Assembly: GCA_900549885.1 (NCBI GenBank)
Contig: URQA01000001.1
Location: forward strand, 1-64,000
DNA: 64,000 bases
DNA from: an uncultured Eubacteriales bacterium
GTDB taxonomy: Bacteria > Bacillota > Clostridia > Oscillospirales > Oscillospiraceae
Direction: 5' to 3'
The position numbers were made by a program, and so were the translations under genes. Shown piece after piece: positions 18,057 to 27,405 of this stretch. A model generated the notes under the pieces. The model did no database searches, was not told where the DNA came from, and saw only the letters and a list, made by a program, of their open reading frames with translations. The first letter of the stretch is position 1. Every line of letters begins with the position of its first letter.

Positions 18057-20192
18057 ATGCAAAGCAATCGCTATGGTGGAAAGCGGGTATACCGCGGGCG
18101 TAAAAGCAGCGCGGGATCTGATAGCACTATTTTTCTGAAAGCTGTGGGACGGGTGGCTTTTTTCCCGCTACTGTTCGTCTACCTGGAGCTGGTGCTTCAC
18201 ATCGCCATGGGGGCGAACCTGAAATATTTCATCATCTACACGCTGTTCGCCCTATCCTTGGGCTGCCTGTTCAGCGCCCTCACCATGCCCTTCAAGCGGA
18301 AGGTGAACCGGGTACTGGTAAAGGTGCTGTCGGTGGTGATCTCCCTCATCTATATCATTGAGATGATCGCCAAGAAGATCTTGCAGAGCTACTATCCTTT
18401 CAGCATATTGGGTACGGCGGCGGATAATCACCTGACTGACTACACGGAAGTCATTGTCTCTACGGTACTGCGCAACATTCCCCTTATCTTGTTGATGCTG
18501 CTGCCTGCCATTCTGGTCATCGCCGTTGGAAACCGCATCCTGCTGTTTCCAAGGACAGACGTACGCTTTGCCGGGGCAATGGTAGGGGCCATGGTGGTGC
18601 TCCACCTGCTGGCTCTGGGGACGGTCCATCTGCCCTGGGGCGGGGACCTGACCCCCGCCCAGCTATATAAGGTGGACACCAATTTGGACGATCAGGTGGA
18701 GCAGTTGGGACTGCTCACCATGCTCCGGCTGGATATCAAGCATATGGTCGTACCCGCGGGCACACTTCTGGATGATGACTTTGACAACCTGCCGGCGGGG
18801 AACCCCTCGGATCAGCCCTCCACCCCGGCAGACAGCGACGGTCCGGAGATCAGCCCCACTCCGGAGATCGACACCTCCCCCAATGTGATGGACGTAGACT
18901 TGGAGGCGGTGGCCAACAGCACGGACAACGACAATATCAAGTGGCTGGCCAACTACTTCAACAGTGTGACTCCAACCAACAAGAACGAGTACACCGGCAT
19001 GTTTGAAGGATACAACGTGATTCTTTTTGTATTGGAGGGCTTCTCTGGCTACGCGCTGGACCCAGAGCTTACTCCCACGCTGTGGAAGATGTCTCATGAG
19101 GGGTTTGTATTTAACAACTACTACACCGCCCTCCACTTTACCAGCACTTCCAACGGTGAGTGCCAGACCCTGCTGGGCTTGTATCCCAAAAACGGAAGCC
19201 CCATCACCATGAAGCGCACCGGCGAGATTGGTACCAACTGCTACTTCTCCTTGGCTCAGCAGCTGGGACGCGCTGGGTATAATGTACTGGGCTATCACGA
19301 CAACCAAGATATGTACGGCCGCAATGCCTCCCATACCAACCTGGGATACAACTGGAAATACTACACCCATGGCCTGCAATGTGAGGAAAATGCCGATGGA
19401 ACGGACCGGCTGTGGCCCCAGCGTGACAAGTATATGATCGAGGTGAGCGTGGACGACTATATCCACGATGATACTCCCTTCCATGTGTATTACCTTACGG
19501 TCAGCGGACACACCAATTACGGCTGGAATCGGGTGGCAACTCAGTACCGGGACCTGGTATCTGATCTGCCATACAGTGAAAAGACCCAGGCTTATGTAGC
19601 GGCGGCTGCCATCGAGGTGGACCGTGCTATGCAGACGCTGCTGGATGAGCTGGAAGCGGCAGGCAAGCTGGACAACACCCTCATCGTAGCTACTGGGGAC
19701 CACATCCCCTATGCGGATGTTGACGTGCTGGAAGAGTTAGCGGGCAAGAGCTTCGGCAGTTCGGAGGACCTGTCCAATATCAAGGAATCCAACATAGACT
19801 TCGATGTGTATAAGAATACTCTCATCATGTGGTCGGCCAGCATGGATGAGCCGGTGGAGGTGGACAAGGTGTGCTGCCAGGTAGATATTCTGCCTACAGT
19901 ATCCAACCTGCTGGGCCTGGAGTATGACTCCCGGATGCTGGACGGAAGCGACATCTTGTCAGACAGCGAGGGGCTTGTGGTGTTTTCCTCCCGGTGCTGG
20001 AAGTCTGACCGGGGCTTCTACAATCGTTACACCCAGGAATTCACCCCTGCCGAGGGCGTCACCATGACCCCAGACGAGCAGGAGGAATACGTCTCAGCCA
20101 TGAAGAAGCTGGTGGGCTACAAGCTGGACAGCACAGAGCTTATCGTGGAAAACGATTTTTATGACTATGTGTTCAACCAATTCCAAGGATAG
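18057..20192 (+). CDS. LtaS-like membrane phosphoglycerol transferase (sulfatase superfamily)
   Basis: The 711-aa protein has about five membrane segments in the first 180 residues, then a Pro/Ser/Thr-rich linker near 240-275, then an extracellular alkaline-phosphatase-fold domain. Residues aligned with the LtaS active site are visible: Glu327 in 'VLEGFSGYA', nucleophile Thr364 in 'TSTSNGE', 'VSGHTNYGW', and Asp548-His549 in 'ATGDHIPY'. Such enzymes transfer glycerol phosphate from phosphatidylglycerol to glycolipid or other glycans. ATG 18057 is chosen because GGAGG ends 6 nt before it. The gene lies 35 nt after hisH and 14 nt before hisA, on the same strand, so it is cotranscribed with his genes. 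The acceptor is unknown. Confidence 0.88.
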   Translation: MQSNRYGGKRVYRGRKSSAGSDSTIFLKAVGRVAFFPLLFVYLELVLHIAMGANLKYFIIYTLFALSLGCLFSALTMPFKRKVNRVLVKVLSVVISLIYIIEMIAKKILQSYYPFSILGTAADNHLTDYTEVIVSTVLRNIPLILLMLLPAILVIAVGNRILLFPRTDVRFAGAMVGAMVVLHLLALGTVHLPWGGDLTPAQLYKVDTNLDDQVEQLGLLTMLRLDIKHMVVPAGTLLDDDFDNLPAGNPSDQPSTPADSDGPEISPTPEIDTSPNVMDVDLEAVANSTDNDNIKWLANYFNSVTPTNKNEYTGMFEGYNVILFVLEGFSGYALDPELTPTLWKMSHEGFVFNNYYTALHFTSTSNGECQTLLGLYPKNGSPITMKRTGEIGTNCYFSLAQQLGRAGYNVLGYHDNQDMYGRNASHTNLGYNWKYYTHGLQCEENADGTDRLWPQRDKYMIEVSVDDYIHDDTPFHVYYLTVSGHTNYGWNRVATQYRDLVSDLPYSEKTQAYVAAAAIEVDRAMQTLLDELEAAGKLDNTLIVATGDHIPYADVDVLEELAGKSFGSSEDLSNIKESNIDFDVYKNTLIMWSASMDEPVEVDKVCCQVDILPTVSNLLGLEYDSRMLDGSDILSDSEGLVVFSSRCWKSDRGFYNRYTQEFTPAEGVTMTPDEQEEYVSAMKKLVGYKLDSTELIVENDFYDYVFNQFQG

Positions 20193-20206
20193 GGGAGGGA
20201 CCCCGG

Positions 20207-20929
20207 ATGATCATTTTACCTGCCATTGACCTGAAAGAAGGAAGGGCTGTCCGCCTGTACCAGGGGGATTTTGCCACTGCACACCAGGTAGCTGACGACC
20301 CCGTGGAGACGGCCCGGGCTTTTGTCCGGGCTGGAGCCCGGTATGTCCATATGGTGGACCTGGACGGAGCCAAGGATGGAACGCGGAAAAACGGCGCGGT
20401 GGTCCAGGCGGTGGCGGACATAGGCCTGCGTGTCGAACTGGGCGGCGGCCTGCGAACTATGGAGGATGTACGCACGGTGATGGCCATGGGGATCTATCGC
20501 GCGGTGATTGGGTCTGCAGCGGTATCTGACCCAGAGCTGGTGCGCCAGGCTGTAGCGGAATTTGGCCCAGATCGGATAGCCATTGGGGTGGATGCCAGAG
20601 ACGGCCGGGTGTGCACCGCCGGATGGCAAGCGGACTCCGGCCTCGATTATCTGGATTTTGTCCGACAGATGGAGCAGATCGGTGTGAAGAAAATTATCTT
20701 TACAGATATTGCAACAGACGGGATGTTGGCCGGCCCTTCTTATGATCGCCTGAAGGCGCTCCAGCAGGCAGTTCACTGTGACCTCATCGCCTCTGGTGGG
20801 GTATCCTGTAACGGCGACCTTGTCCGCCTGCGCCAGATGGGAATGTATGGGGCCATTGTAGGCAAGGCGTATTATACCGGAGCGGTGGACTTGGCCCGAG
20901 CGGTGAAGGAGGCAGGAGAGCAGTGCTAG
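20207..20929 (+). CDS. hisA: Phosphoribosylformimino-5-aminoimidazole carboxamide ribotide isomerase
   Basis: The 240-aa TIM-barrel enzyme isomerises ProFAR to PRFAR. It begins '[17 protein letters not shown]' with the catalytic Asp in 'AIDL'. '[11 protein letters not shown]', '[12 protein letters not shown]' and '[12 protein letters not shown]' follow, the last holding the second catalytic Asp. Its last 7 bases overlap the hisF start. Confidence 0.96.
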   Translation: MIILPAIDLKEGRAVRLYQGDFATAHQVADDPVETARAFVRAGARYVHMVDLDGAKDGTRKNGAVVQAVADIGLRVELGGGLRTMEDVRTVMAMGIYRAVIGSAAVSDPELVRQAVAEFGPDRIAIGVDARDGRVCTAGWQADSGLDYLDFVRQMEQIGVKKIIFTDIATDGMLAGPSYDRLKALQQAVHCDLIASGGVSCNGDLVRLRQMGMYGAIVGKAYYTGAVDLARAVKEAGEQC

Positions 20930-21678
20930 CCAAACGCATCATCCCCTGTCTGGACGTGCGGGATGGCCGGGTGGTCAAAGGAGTCAACTTCGTCAATATC
21001 CGGGACGCCGGGGATCCGGTAGAGCTGGCTTCCTATTACTCCACCCAGGGGGCGGATGAGATCGTTTTTCTGGACATTACCGCTACAAGCGACGGGCGGG
21101 ATACGGTGGCAGACGTGGTGGAGCGTACTGCCGCTCAGGTGTTTGTGCCCCTGACGGTAGGAGGCGGCATCCGGTCGCTGGAGGACTTTCAGCTGCTGCT
21201 CCGAGCTGGGGCGGATAAGATCTCCGTCAACTCTGCTGCAGTGAAGGATCCAGCGCTCATCTCTCGGGCGGCGGAGCGGTTCGGTTCCCAATGTGTGGTG
21301 CTGGCCATCGACGCCCGCCGCCGACCGGAGGGCAATTATGAAGTAGTGGTGGCCGGCGGGCGGACTCCTACGGGGCTAGACGCGGTGGAATGGGCCAGGG
21401 AAGGGCAGCGCCGGGGGGCTGGCGAGATTTTGCTCACCTCCATGGATGCCGACGGCACCAAAGCCGGCTTTGACCTGGAGATGACACGGGCGGTCACCCG
21501 AGCGGTATCCATCCCGGTGATCGCCTCCGGCGGCTGCGGCAGTTTAGAGCACTTTGCCCAGGTATTTGAGCAGACCGGCTGTGACGCGGCGCTGGCTGCA
21601 TCTCTGTTTCACTTTGGGGAGCTGACGGTGCCCCAAGTCAAGGAATATCTGGCCAGCCGGAATATTCCGGTGAGGTGA
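20923..21678 (+). CDS. hisF: Imidazole glycerol phosphate synthase, cyclase subunit
   Basis: The 251-aa TIM barrel closes the imidazole ring using ammonia from HisH and releases AICAR. It starts '[20 protein letters not shown]' at a GTG codon overlapping hisA. Catalytic aspartates are in 'IPCLDV' and '[14 protein letters not shown]'. '[15 protein letters not shown]' is the phosphate-binding loop. It forms the HisHF pair with the gene 3 kb upstream. Confidence 0.96.
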   Translation: MLAKRIIPCLDVRDGRVVKGVNFVNIRDAGDPVELASYYSTQGADEIVFLDITATSDGRDTVADVVERTAAQVFVPLTVGGGIRSLEDFQLLLRAGADKISVNSAAVKDPALISRAAERFGSQCVVLAIDARRRPEGNYEVVVAGGRTPTGLDAVEWAREGQRRGAGEILLTSMDADGTKAGFDLEMTRAVTRAVSIPVIASGGCGSLEHFAQVFEQTGCDAALAASLFHFGELTVPQVKEYLASRNIPVR

Positions 21679-21683
21679 CGGGT

Positions 21684-22004
21684 ATGTTTGAGTTAGACCA
21701 ATTGTTTCAGAAATCGGACCTGATCCCGGTGATTGTCCAGCATGAGGACACCAGAGAGGTGCTGATGCTGGGCTTTACCAACCGGGAAGCGGTGGAGCTG
21801 ACCCTTCAGACCAGGACCGCCTGGTTCTGGAGCCGGAGCCGCCAACAATTGTGGAACAAAGGGGAGTCCTCCGGGCATTTTCTCCATGTGAAGCGCATCT
21901 GGACAGACTGCGATACAGATACCCTGCTCTACCTATGTCAGCCGGATGGTCCTACCTGCCATACTGGCGCGCGCAGTTGCTTTTTCCGGGAAATTGAGCT
22001 ATAA
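21684..22004 (+). CDS. hisI: Phosphoribosyl-AMP cyclohydrolase
   Basis: The 106-aa zinc enzyme opens the adenine ring of PR-AMP in the third histidine step. The hallmark metal-binding segments are 'LWNKGESSGHF', 'DCDTDTLLYL' and 'PTCHTGARSCFF'. ATG 21684 is 6 nt after GAGGTG; a GTG at 21675 is in frame but lies inside that site. It is the stand-alone HisI, with HisE encoded separately just downstream. Confidence 0.94.
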   Translation: MFELDQLFQKSDLIPVIVQHEDTREVLMLGFTNREAVELTLQTRTAWFWSRSRQQLWNKGESSGHFLHVKRIWTDCDTDTLLYLCQPDGPTCHTGARSCFFREIEL

Positions 22005-22046
22005 TTTTATTGACAAACTTAATTGTTCTCGTGGGAGTGTGAGATT

Positions 22047-22373
22047 ATGAGCGATACTCTGCAAACCCTATATGCGGTGATTCAAGACCGCCAGCTCCAC
22101 CCGCAGGAGGGGTCCTACACCTGTTACCTCTTTGAAAAAGGGGTGGATAAAATTCTCAAAAAAGTGGGAGAGGAGTGCGCGGAAACCATCATCGCCGCGA
22201 AGAACGACGTTCCATCCGACACGGTGGGAGAGATTTCCGATCTCATTTACCACCTGATGGTGATGATGGTAGAGCGGAATATCCCCTTGGAGGATGTGCT
22301 GGATGAGCTGGACCGCCGCAGCCGAAAGATCGGCAATCTCAAGCAGATGAAGCAGGTGGATAAGGAGACTTGA
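22047..22373 (+). CDS. hisE: Phosphoribosyl-ATP pyrophosphatase
   Basis: The 108-aa MazG-like enzyme hydrolyses PR-ATP to PR-AMP in the second histidine step. The metal-binding helices are 'KVGEECAETIIAAKND' and 'EISDLIYHLMVMM'. ATG 22047 is preferred over 22023, as homologues start a few residues before 'LQTLYAVIQDR'. It is the last his gene here; hisC and histidinol-phosphate phosphatase are not in the window. The next gene begins 2 nt after the stop. Confidence 0.94.
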   Translation: MSDTLQTLYAVIQDRQLHPQEGSYTCYLFEKGVDKILKKVGEECAETIIAAKNDVPSDTVGEISDLIYHLMVMMVERNIPLEDVLDELDRRSRKIGNLKQMKQVDKET

Positions 22374-22375
22374 AT

Positions 22376-23104
22376 ATGGAAAACATGGACAATTATAACC
22401 AATACGGTTTTGACAGCGACTACGCCCGTGCATCCTCTGGGCTGACACTGAACCAGTATGTCGCCAAGACCTTCCTATGGATGTTTGTTGGGCTGATGGT
22501 CACGTTCGGCACTGCCTACCTGGGTTATTGGAGCGGATTGCTGGCGTTCGTGTTTCTAACTCCTATGGTTCCGGTACTGTTGCTGGTGGCAGAGCTGGCG
22601 GTAGTGCTGGTGCTGTCCGCCCGCATCCACAAGCTGCATGTGGGAACGGCCCGGGTGCTGTTTTTGCTGTATGCGGTGCTCAATGGCGTGGTGTTCTCCA
22701 CCTATTTCCTGATGTTTGAAATGGCCACCCTGATTTATATTTTCGCTTTAACGGCTGTCTACTTCGGAATTTTTGCCTTGTATGGCCGTTTTACAAAGCG
22801 AAATTTGTCTGGCTTCCGCCCCTTTATCATCGGTGGATTGATCTTCCTGCTGGTGGTGAGTGTGCTGTCTCTCTTCCTGCCCCTGGGCGGGTTGGACCGC
22901 ATTGTGTGCCTGATCGGTATTGCGCTGTTTTTGGGTATCACCGCCTATGACAGCCAAAAGATTGGTCAGTATTACGTGGCGTATCAAGGTGACAGCGCCA
23001 TGCTGCAAAGGGCATCTATTTTCTCTGCCCTGCAGCTCTATTTGGACTTTATCAACCTATTCTTGTATTTACTTCGTTTTTTTGCCCGAAACAGAAGTAA
23101 TTGA
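22376..23104 (+). CDS. Bax inhibitor-1/YccA family membrane protein
   Basis: The 242-aa protein has seven predicted membrane segments and the TMBIM pattern, with 'AYDSQKIGQYY' before the last segment. Bacterial members (BsYetJ type) act as pH-sensitive calcium leak channels or affect FtsH; the role here is inferred from family only. ATG 22376 has AAGGAG 8 nt upstream, within the end of hisE, so it is read through from the his operon. A strong terminator follows directly. Confidence 0.9.
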   Translation: MENMDNYNQYGFDSDYARASSGLTLNQYVAKTFLWMFVGLMVTFGTAYLGYWSGLLAFVFLTPMVPVLLLVAELAVVLVLSARIHKLHVGTARVLFLLYAVLNGVVFSTYFLMFEMATLIYIFALTAVYFGIFALYGRFTKRNLSGFRPFIIGGLIFLLVVSVLSLFLPLGGLDRIVCLIGIALFLGITAYDSQKIGQYYVAYQGDSAMLQRASIFSALQLYLDFINLFLYLLRFFARNRSN

Positions 23105-23126
23105 GGAACGCGACGGTACCACATAG

Positions 23127-23162
23127 AAAATCCCAACCGGAAATAACCGGTTGGGATTTTTT
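23127..23162 (+). terminator. Intrinsic terminator ending the his operon
   Basis: A perfect 14-bp stem (23127-23140 with 23147-23160) has a 6-nt AAATAA loop and six T residues at 23157-23162. It lies 23 nt after the BI-1 gene and separates it from spoIIIA. Confidence 0.92.
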
Positions 23163-23178
23163 GCGTCTCCCTCTGGTG

Positions 23179-23207
23179 TCATAAATGTGGACGTGCCCTC
23201 ATATGCT
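23179..23207 (+). promoter_or_regulatory. SigE-like promoter of the spoIIIA operon
   Basis: TCATAAA at 23179-23185 and CATATGCT at 23200-23207 are 14 bp apart, close to the mother-cell SigE consensus (KMATATT, 14 bp, CATACANT). The spoIIIA operon of Bacillus subtilis is SigE-dependent, and this site lies 27 nt before spoIIIAA. No SigA-like hexamers are seen in the gap. Confidence 0.6.
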
Positions 23208-23233
23208 GTGACATCACGAAAGAGGTGACGGAT

Positions 23234-24145
23234 ATGAATCATGGAGAAACATTTCTTCCCTACCGGCAGGCAGCCAGCGTCCTGCCCGATGCCTTCCGCC
23301 GGGCGGCGGAGGGAGCCAACGAGCCGGCCAGGCGCCGGGCGGAGGAATTTCGGCTTCGCCTGGGCGCTCCGATGACCATTGTGCTGGAGGACGAAGAGCA
23401 TGAATCGGACAGCCCTCCGGTGACGGAGGCAGACCTGCGCACCGTGTTGGAGCAGGCCAGCAGGGCATCTGCGCACACGGTCCTGGACCGGGTACGGTCA
23501 GGTTATGTTACCATCCGTGGCGGACATAGGATCGGTTTGTGCGGAGAGGTGGTCATGAAGCAGGGGCAGATTCAGGCCTTCGGCCGTCTGTCGTCCCTCT
23601 CCATCCGAATTGCCAAACAGGTGACGGGGGTAGGAGGACAGGCCCTGTCAGGAATCCTGGATCGGGGCCAGTTATGCAGTACCCTCATCCTGGCTCCACC
23701 CGGTGTGGGAAAAACCACTCTGCTTCGGGAGCTGGTCCGGCGTATTTCGGACGGTATCGGCATGGCCCCTTTGCGGGTCGGTTTGGCGGATGAGCGGGGA
23801 GAAGTGGCGGCCCTTTGGGAAGGACGCCCCCAGTTTGATGTGGGCCGGCGGACAGATGTGATGTCCGGCTGCTCAAAAGCGGATGGAATTTCCATTTTAC
23901 TGCGGGGAATGTCTCCCAGAGTATTGGCTGTAGACGAGATCACTGCCGCCGAAGATGTGGAAGCCATTGCTTGGGCAGCAGGCTGTGGCGTGACCCTGCT
24001 GGCCACCGCCCACGGCGGAAGTGTGGATGACCTGCAGCGCAGACCGCTGTATCGTCAGCTTGTAGACTTGGGGCTGTTCCGACGGGTATTGGTCCTGGAG
24101 AGTCGCTTAGGCAGGCGGCTGATGCGTATTGAGGTGCTCCCATGA
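23234..24145 (+). CDS. spoIIIAA: Stage III sporulation protein AA (AAA ATPase)
   Basis: The 303-aa mother-cell ATPase powers the SpoIIIA-SpoIIQ channel between mother cell and forespore. It resembles secretion ATPases: Walker A 'PPGVGKTTLL' lies at about residues 155-164, 'ADERGEVAALW' follows, and Walker B is 'PRVLAVDEITA'. ATG 23234 is 6 nt after GAGGTG; a GTG at 23225 is less likely. It is the first gene of an intact eight-gene operon. Confidence 0.95.
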   Translation: MNHGETFLPYRQAASVLPDAFRRAAEGANEPARRRAEEFRLRLGAPMTIVLEDEEHESDSPPVTEADLRTVLEQASRASAHTVLDRVRSGYVTIRGGHRIGLCGEVVMKQGQIQAFGRLSSLSIRIAKQVTGVGGQALSGILDRGQLCSTLILAPPGVGKTTLLRELVRRISDGIGMAPLRVGLADERGEVAALWEGRPQFDVGRRTDVMSGCSKADGISILLRGMSPRVLAVDEITAAEDVEAIAWAAGCGVTLLATAHGGSVDDLQRRPLYRQLVDLGLFRRVLVLESRLGRRLMRIEVLP

Positions 24146-24654
24146 TCCGCTGGCTGGGGGCGGCGCTGCTGCTGATGGGCTCATCCGCCTTGGGCGTGGG
24201 GGCGGCAGCCCGCCTCCGGGGTCGTGTTCGGGATATTCAGGGCCTGACGGCGGGGCTGGAGGCAATGGCCCGCACCCTGTCAGCCAGTCTGGCCCCGCTG
24301 GATGAGATGCTGCAGGCAGCGGAGGCTTGTACAGGACAGCGCCCTGCCCAATTTTTTCACACCTGCAGGCGGGAACTGCTAACGTTAGGCGGAAATCCTT
24401 TTTCCCGCTTATGGGACAAGGCGCTGCGGGAAACGCCTTTACGTTTGGACGAGGGAGACCGGGCTGTTTTAAAACAGGTGGGGGGCGTCCTGGGGCGCTA
24501 TGATTCGGACAGTCAGACGGTCGCTCTGGGACAGGCGGTTCAGCGCCTGTCCCAACAACAGAGGGAAGCGGAAGAGCGGCAGGGCCGCTTAGGACGGGTA
24601 TACGGTACGCTGGGCGTGACATCCGGACTGCTTTTAGCGATCGTGTTGTTATAG
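24142..24654 (+). CDS. spoIIIAB: Stage III sporulation protein AB
   Basis: The 170-aa protein resembles type II secretion GspF-like platform proteins. It has a membrane segment at each end, with the C-terminal one at 'TSGLLLAIVLL', and a helical soluble middle. The start overlaps the spoIIIAA stop by ATGA. Assignment rests on size, two-segment topology and operon position. Confidence 0.9.
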   Translation: MIRWLGAALLLMGSSALGVGAAARLRGRVRDIQGLTAGLEAMARTLSASLAPLDEMLQAAEACTGQRPAQFFHTCRRELLTLGGNPFSRLWDKALRETPLRLDEGDRAVLKQVGGVLGRYDSDSQTVALGQAVQRLSQQQREAEERQGRLGRVYGTLGVTSGLLLAIVLL

Positions 24655-24667
24655 AAAGGGTGGGACT

Positions 24668-24862
24668 ATGGATGTAGATCTGATTTTTCGGATTGCGGCC
24701 ATCGGGATATTGGTCTCAGTACTAAACCAAGTACTGTCCCGCTCAGGCAGAGACGAACAGGCTACCATGACCACCCTGGCAGGGTTGGTGGTGGTGCTGG
24801 TAATGGTGGTACAGGAGATTAGCAGCTTGTTCGACCTAGTCAAAAATCTCTTTGACCTATGA
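24668..24862 (+). CDS. spoIIIAC: Stage III sporulation protein AC
   Basis: The 64-aa protein has two membrane segments joined by a charged turn ('SRSGRDEQATM'). This matches SpoIIIAC in size and in its 'IFRIAAIGILVSVLNQVL' start. It is a membrane part of the SpoIIIA complex. An AAAGGGTGGG site precedes ATG 24668, and the stop overlaps spoIIIAD. Confidence 0.93.
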   Translation: MDVDLIFRIAAIGILVSVLNQVLSRSGRDEQATMTTLAGLVVVLVMVVQEISSLFDLVKNLFDL

Positions 24863-25245
24863 GTGAGATTGGAAGGGTAGCCGCAGTGGCAGTGGTCGCC
24901 GCGCTGTGCGCCGTTCTCACGCGAAAAGCGGCTCCAGAATTTGCGATTGTCCTGGCTCTGGCTGCCGGGGCTATGATCCTGGCTTTTTGCGGCGGAGCGC
25001 TGTCCTCTGTGTTGGATTTCTTGGATGACCTGGCTCAGACCGGGGGACTGTCCCAGTCGGTGGTGACGCCTGTGGTCAAAACTGCCGGAATTGCCGTGGT
25101 AACGAAAATCGCAGCGGAAATCTGCCGGGACGCCCAAGAAGGAGGACTGGCTGGAACCGTGGAGACGGCAGGAACCATTTTGGCCCTGTTAACGGCAGTT
25201 CCGTTGCTCACCGCAGTCCTGTCTACCTTGGAGGGGTTGTTATGA
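24859..25245 (+). CDS. spoIIIAD: Stage III sporulation protein AD
   Basis: The 128-aa membrane protein has about four hydrophobic segments and is homologous to a doubled SpoIIIAC. 'VKTAGIAVVTKIAAEICRDA' is the best-conserved stretch. It overlaps spoIIIAC by ATGA. A 34-nt gap with AGGAGGGGG leads to spoIIIAE. Confidence 0.93.
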   Translation: MSEIGRVAAVAVVAALCAVLTRKAAPEFAIVLALAAGAMILAFCGGALSSVLDFLDDLAQTGGLSQSVVTPVVKTAGIAVVTKIAAEICRDAQEGGLAGTVETAGTILALLTAVPLLTAVLSTLEGLL

Positions 25246-25279
25246 CGGATGGATCGGGCGCGGCTTAGGAGGGGGAACG

Positions 25280-26377
25280 ATGAAGTATGCAATCTGCCTG
25301 GCTCTGTGCTTGATCTTGGCTGCGGTACCGGCATCGGCGGCGGGGACGGATGTACTGGATGAGCAGAGGCAGTCTCTAGAGGTGGACGAGCTGGAACGGG
25401 CGGCACAGGAAGAACTGGACGGAATGGACCTCACTCTGGATGGAGACTGGCAGGACAATTTGGCTCAACTACTGGACACAGGGACGGAAGAACTGGGCGG
25501 CGTGGTCAAAAAAGCGGTGCGGTCCTGCGTCCTGCTGCTGATTATCGTGCTGCTGTGTACACTGGGAGAGACGGTGACCCAGGCAGGAGAAGCACGGGGC
25601 CTTTCTGTGACGCCCTTGGCAGGTACATTAGCCGTGACGGCTGTTGCCGTAGCCGATGTTCACTCCCTTTTGGGGATGGGAACCTCTGCTATCTCATCCA
25701 TTACTACATTCTCCAATGTGCTGCTGCCAGTGGTTGCCACGGTGACTGCGGCGACCGGCGCGATCACTGGCGCAGCGGCCCGTCAAATGGCGGCGGCCGT
25801 CTTTTCCGGGCTGCTGGTCAATCTGATCCACCGTCTGCTGGTGCCGCTGGTCTATGGCTATATCGCAGCCAGCGTGGCTTATGCAGCGGTGGGAAATGAG
25901 GGGCTTAAACGGCTGGGGGCGCTGCTGAAATGGCTGGTCACTACCGTTCTCACCATTGTTATGCTGGTGTTTGTAGGCTATCTGACAATCAGTGGGATTA
26001 TTGCAGGTTCAACGGATGCGGCTACGGTAAAAGCGGCAAAATTCGCCATCTCTGGGGCGGTTCCTGTGGTGGGAGGCATCCTGGCCGACGCTTCGGAGAG
26101 TGTTCTGGCAGCGGCAGGAGTTCTGCGCAGTACAGTAGGGATCTTCGGAATGATTGTGATACTTGCCATCTGTCTGCTACCCTTTTTGCAGCTGGCGGTT
26201 CACTATCTGCTGTACAAGCTGGCCGCGGCACTATCTGCCACTGTGGGGGGTGGACGGGTATGTGGCCTGATTGAGAGCATTTCCGGCGCTTTTGGGCTGA
26301 TTTTAGGAATGACAGGAGCCTGTGCGCTGTTGCTGCTGGTGACGCTGGTATCTTCTATCACGGTGGTGACCGTATGA
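25280..26377 (+). CDS. spoIIIAE: Stage III sporulation protein AE
   Basis: The 365-aa multi-pass membrane protein begins with a cleavable-looking signal peptide ending near 'PASAAG', followed by an acidic helical stretch. About seven or eight membrane segments make up the rest, including 'ISSITTFSNVLLPVVATV'. It is a core membrane component of the SpoIIIA channel. The 3' end overlaps spoIIIAF by ATGA. Confidence 0.93.
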   Translation: MKYAICLALCLILAAVPASAAGTDVLDEQRQSLEVDELERAAQEELDGMDLTLDGDWQDNLAQLLDTGTEELGGVVKKAVRSCVLLLIIVLLCTLGETVTQAGEARGLSVTPLAGTLAVTAVAVADVHSLLGMGTSAISSITTFSNVLLPVVATVTAATGAITGAAARQMAAAVFSGLLVNLIHRLLVPLVYGYIAASVAYAAVGNEGLKRLGALLKWLVTTVLTIVMLVFVGYLTISGIIAGSTDAATVKAAKFAISGAVPVVGGILADASESVLAAAGVLRSTVGIFGMIVILAICLLPFLQLAVHYLLYKLAAALSATVGGGRVCGLIESISGAFGLILGMTGACALLLLVTLVSSITVVTV

Positions 26378-26865
26378 CAGAATTAATCAGACAATGGATC
26401 ATCGCCGTAACCTGTGCCGCGATGCTGGCGGCGATACTCCAGACCCTGCTGCCCAAAGGTGGAACTGGTGCCGCAGGCCGCCTGGCAGGAGGGCTGCTGC
26501 TTCTGATTGCCACAGTACAACCCTTGCTGAGCCTAGACTATGATAGCCTGGCCCAGTCAATGACAAAGCTGCGGCTGGAAGAATATAGGTCTGATCAGGA
26601 ACTGGCAGAGGCGAACAGCAGCTTGTTGGAAGAACTCATAGAACAAGAGACTAGATCATATATTTTGGACAAGGCGGAGGAGCTTGGCATGACATGCCAA
26701 GTAGCGGTCACCTGTGAACTCCAGGATGAGGGCATTCCATTCCCCAAATTTGTCACGGTGTCCGGCTCGTTTACCCAGGAGCAGGCTGACGCCCTGTCTC
26801 AGATCATTGAGGCAGACCTGGCCGTCCCGGTCCAAAACCAGACCTACAAGGGGGAGGTGGAATGA
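26374..26865 (+). CDS. spoIIIAF: Stage III sporulation protein AF
   Basis: The 163-aa protein has two N-terminal membrane segments, with 'KGGTGAAGRLAGGLLLL' between and in the second. A soluble domain with the ring-building fold of the SpoIIIA family follows. Start and stop overlap spoIIIAE and spoIIIAG. Confidence 0.9.
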   Translation: MTELIRQWIIAVTCAAMLAAILQTLLPKGGTGAAGRLAGGLLLLIATVQPLLSLDYDSLAQSMTKLRLEEYRSDQELAEANSSLLEELIEQETRSYILDKAEELGMTCQVAVTCELQDEGIPFPKFVTVSGSFTQEQADALSQIIEADLAVPVQNQTYKGEVE

Positions 26866-27371
26866 TGGAGCTGGAGCCTGTCAAAAAGAGACTGCTGGGG
26901 TGGAGCAAACGGCTGGGGCCATATAAGTATGTGCTGTTGGTCATTGCGGCGGGAGCTGTGCTCCTGCTTTGGCCGGAACATACAGACGGGCAGGCCACTG
27001 TGCCGGCAGTTCAGGAGGAGGAAACCTTTTCTGTAGAGAACATGGAAAACCAGCTGGAGGAAATTTTAGGCCAAATAGAGGGCGCAGGCCAGGTATCGGT
27101 GATGCTGACGGTCAAAAGCGGGATGGAACGTATCTTGGCTCAAGACGGTACCCTCAGCTCAGAAGAGGAAAGCGTCCAGACGGTGGTTATTTCCACGGGG
27201 AGCGGCACCGAAGAAGTGGTCGTGCTCAAGCAGTATTATCCGACCTTTCAAGGGGCGCTTATCGTCTGTTCCGGTGGAGGAGACGCCCAGGTACAGCTGT
27301 TGATTACCCAAGCGGTCTCAGCGCTGACCGGCCTTAGTGCGGCACGAATTTCAGTATGTCAGGGAGGCTGA
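26862..27371 (+). CDS. spoIIIAG: Stage III sporulation protein AG
   Basis: The 169-aa protein has one membrane segment near residues 20-38 and an extracytoplasmic domain with 'ILGQIEGAGQVSVMLTVKSG'. SpoIIIAG builds a large ring in the space between mother cell and forespore. Two tandem ATG codons (26862, 26865) follow GGGGAGGTGG; either could start it. Confidence 0.93.
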   Translation: MMELEPVKKRLLGWSKRLGPYKYVLLVIAAGAVLLLWPEHTDGQATVPAVQEEETFSVENMENQLEEILGQIEGAGQVSVMLTVKSGMERILAQDGTLSSEEESVQTVVISTGSGTEEVVVLKQYYPTFQGALIVCSGGGDAQVQLLITQAVSALTGLSAARISVCQGG

Positions 27372-27405
27372 CCTCCCAAATGAATTCAATTGGAGGCGTA
27401 ATGCA

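Noticed and set aside
18663..19703. 346-codon minus-strand frame opposite the LtaS-like gene
   Set aside because: Antisense shadow without motifs; the plus-strand gene has intact active-site residues.
22010..22015. Perfect TTGACA between hisI and hisE
   Set aside because: No -10-like hexamer lies 15-19 bp downstream, so a promoter is not supported.
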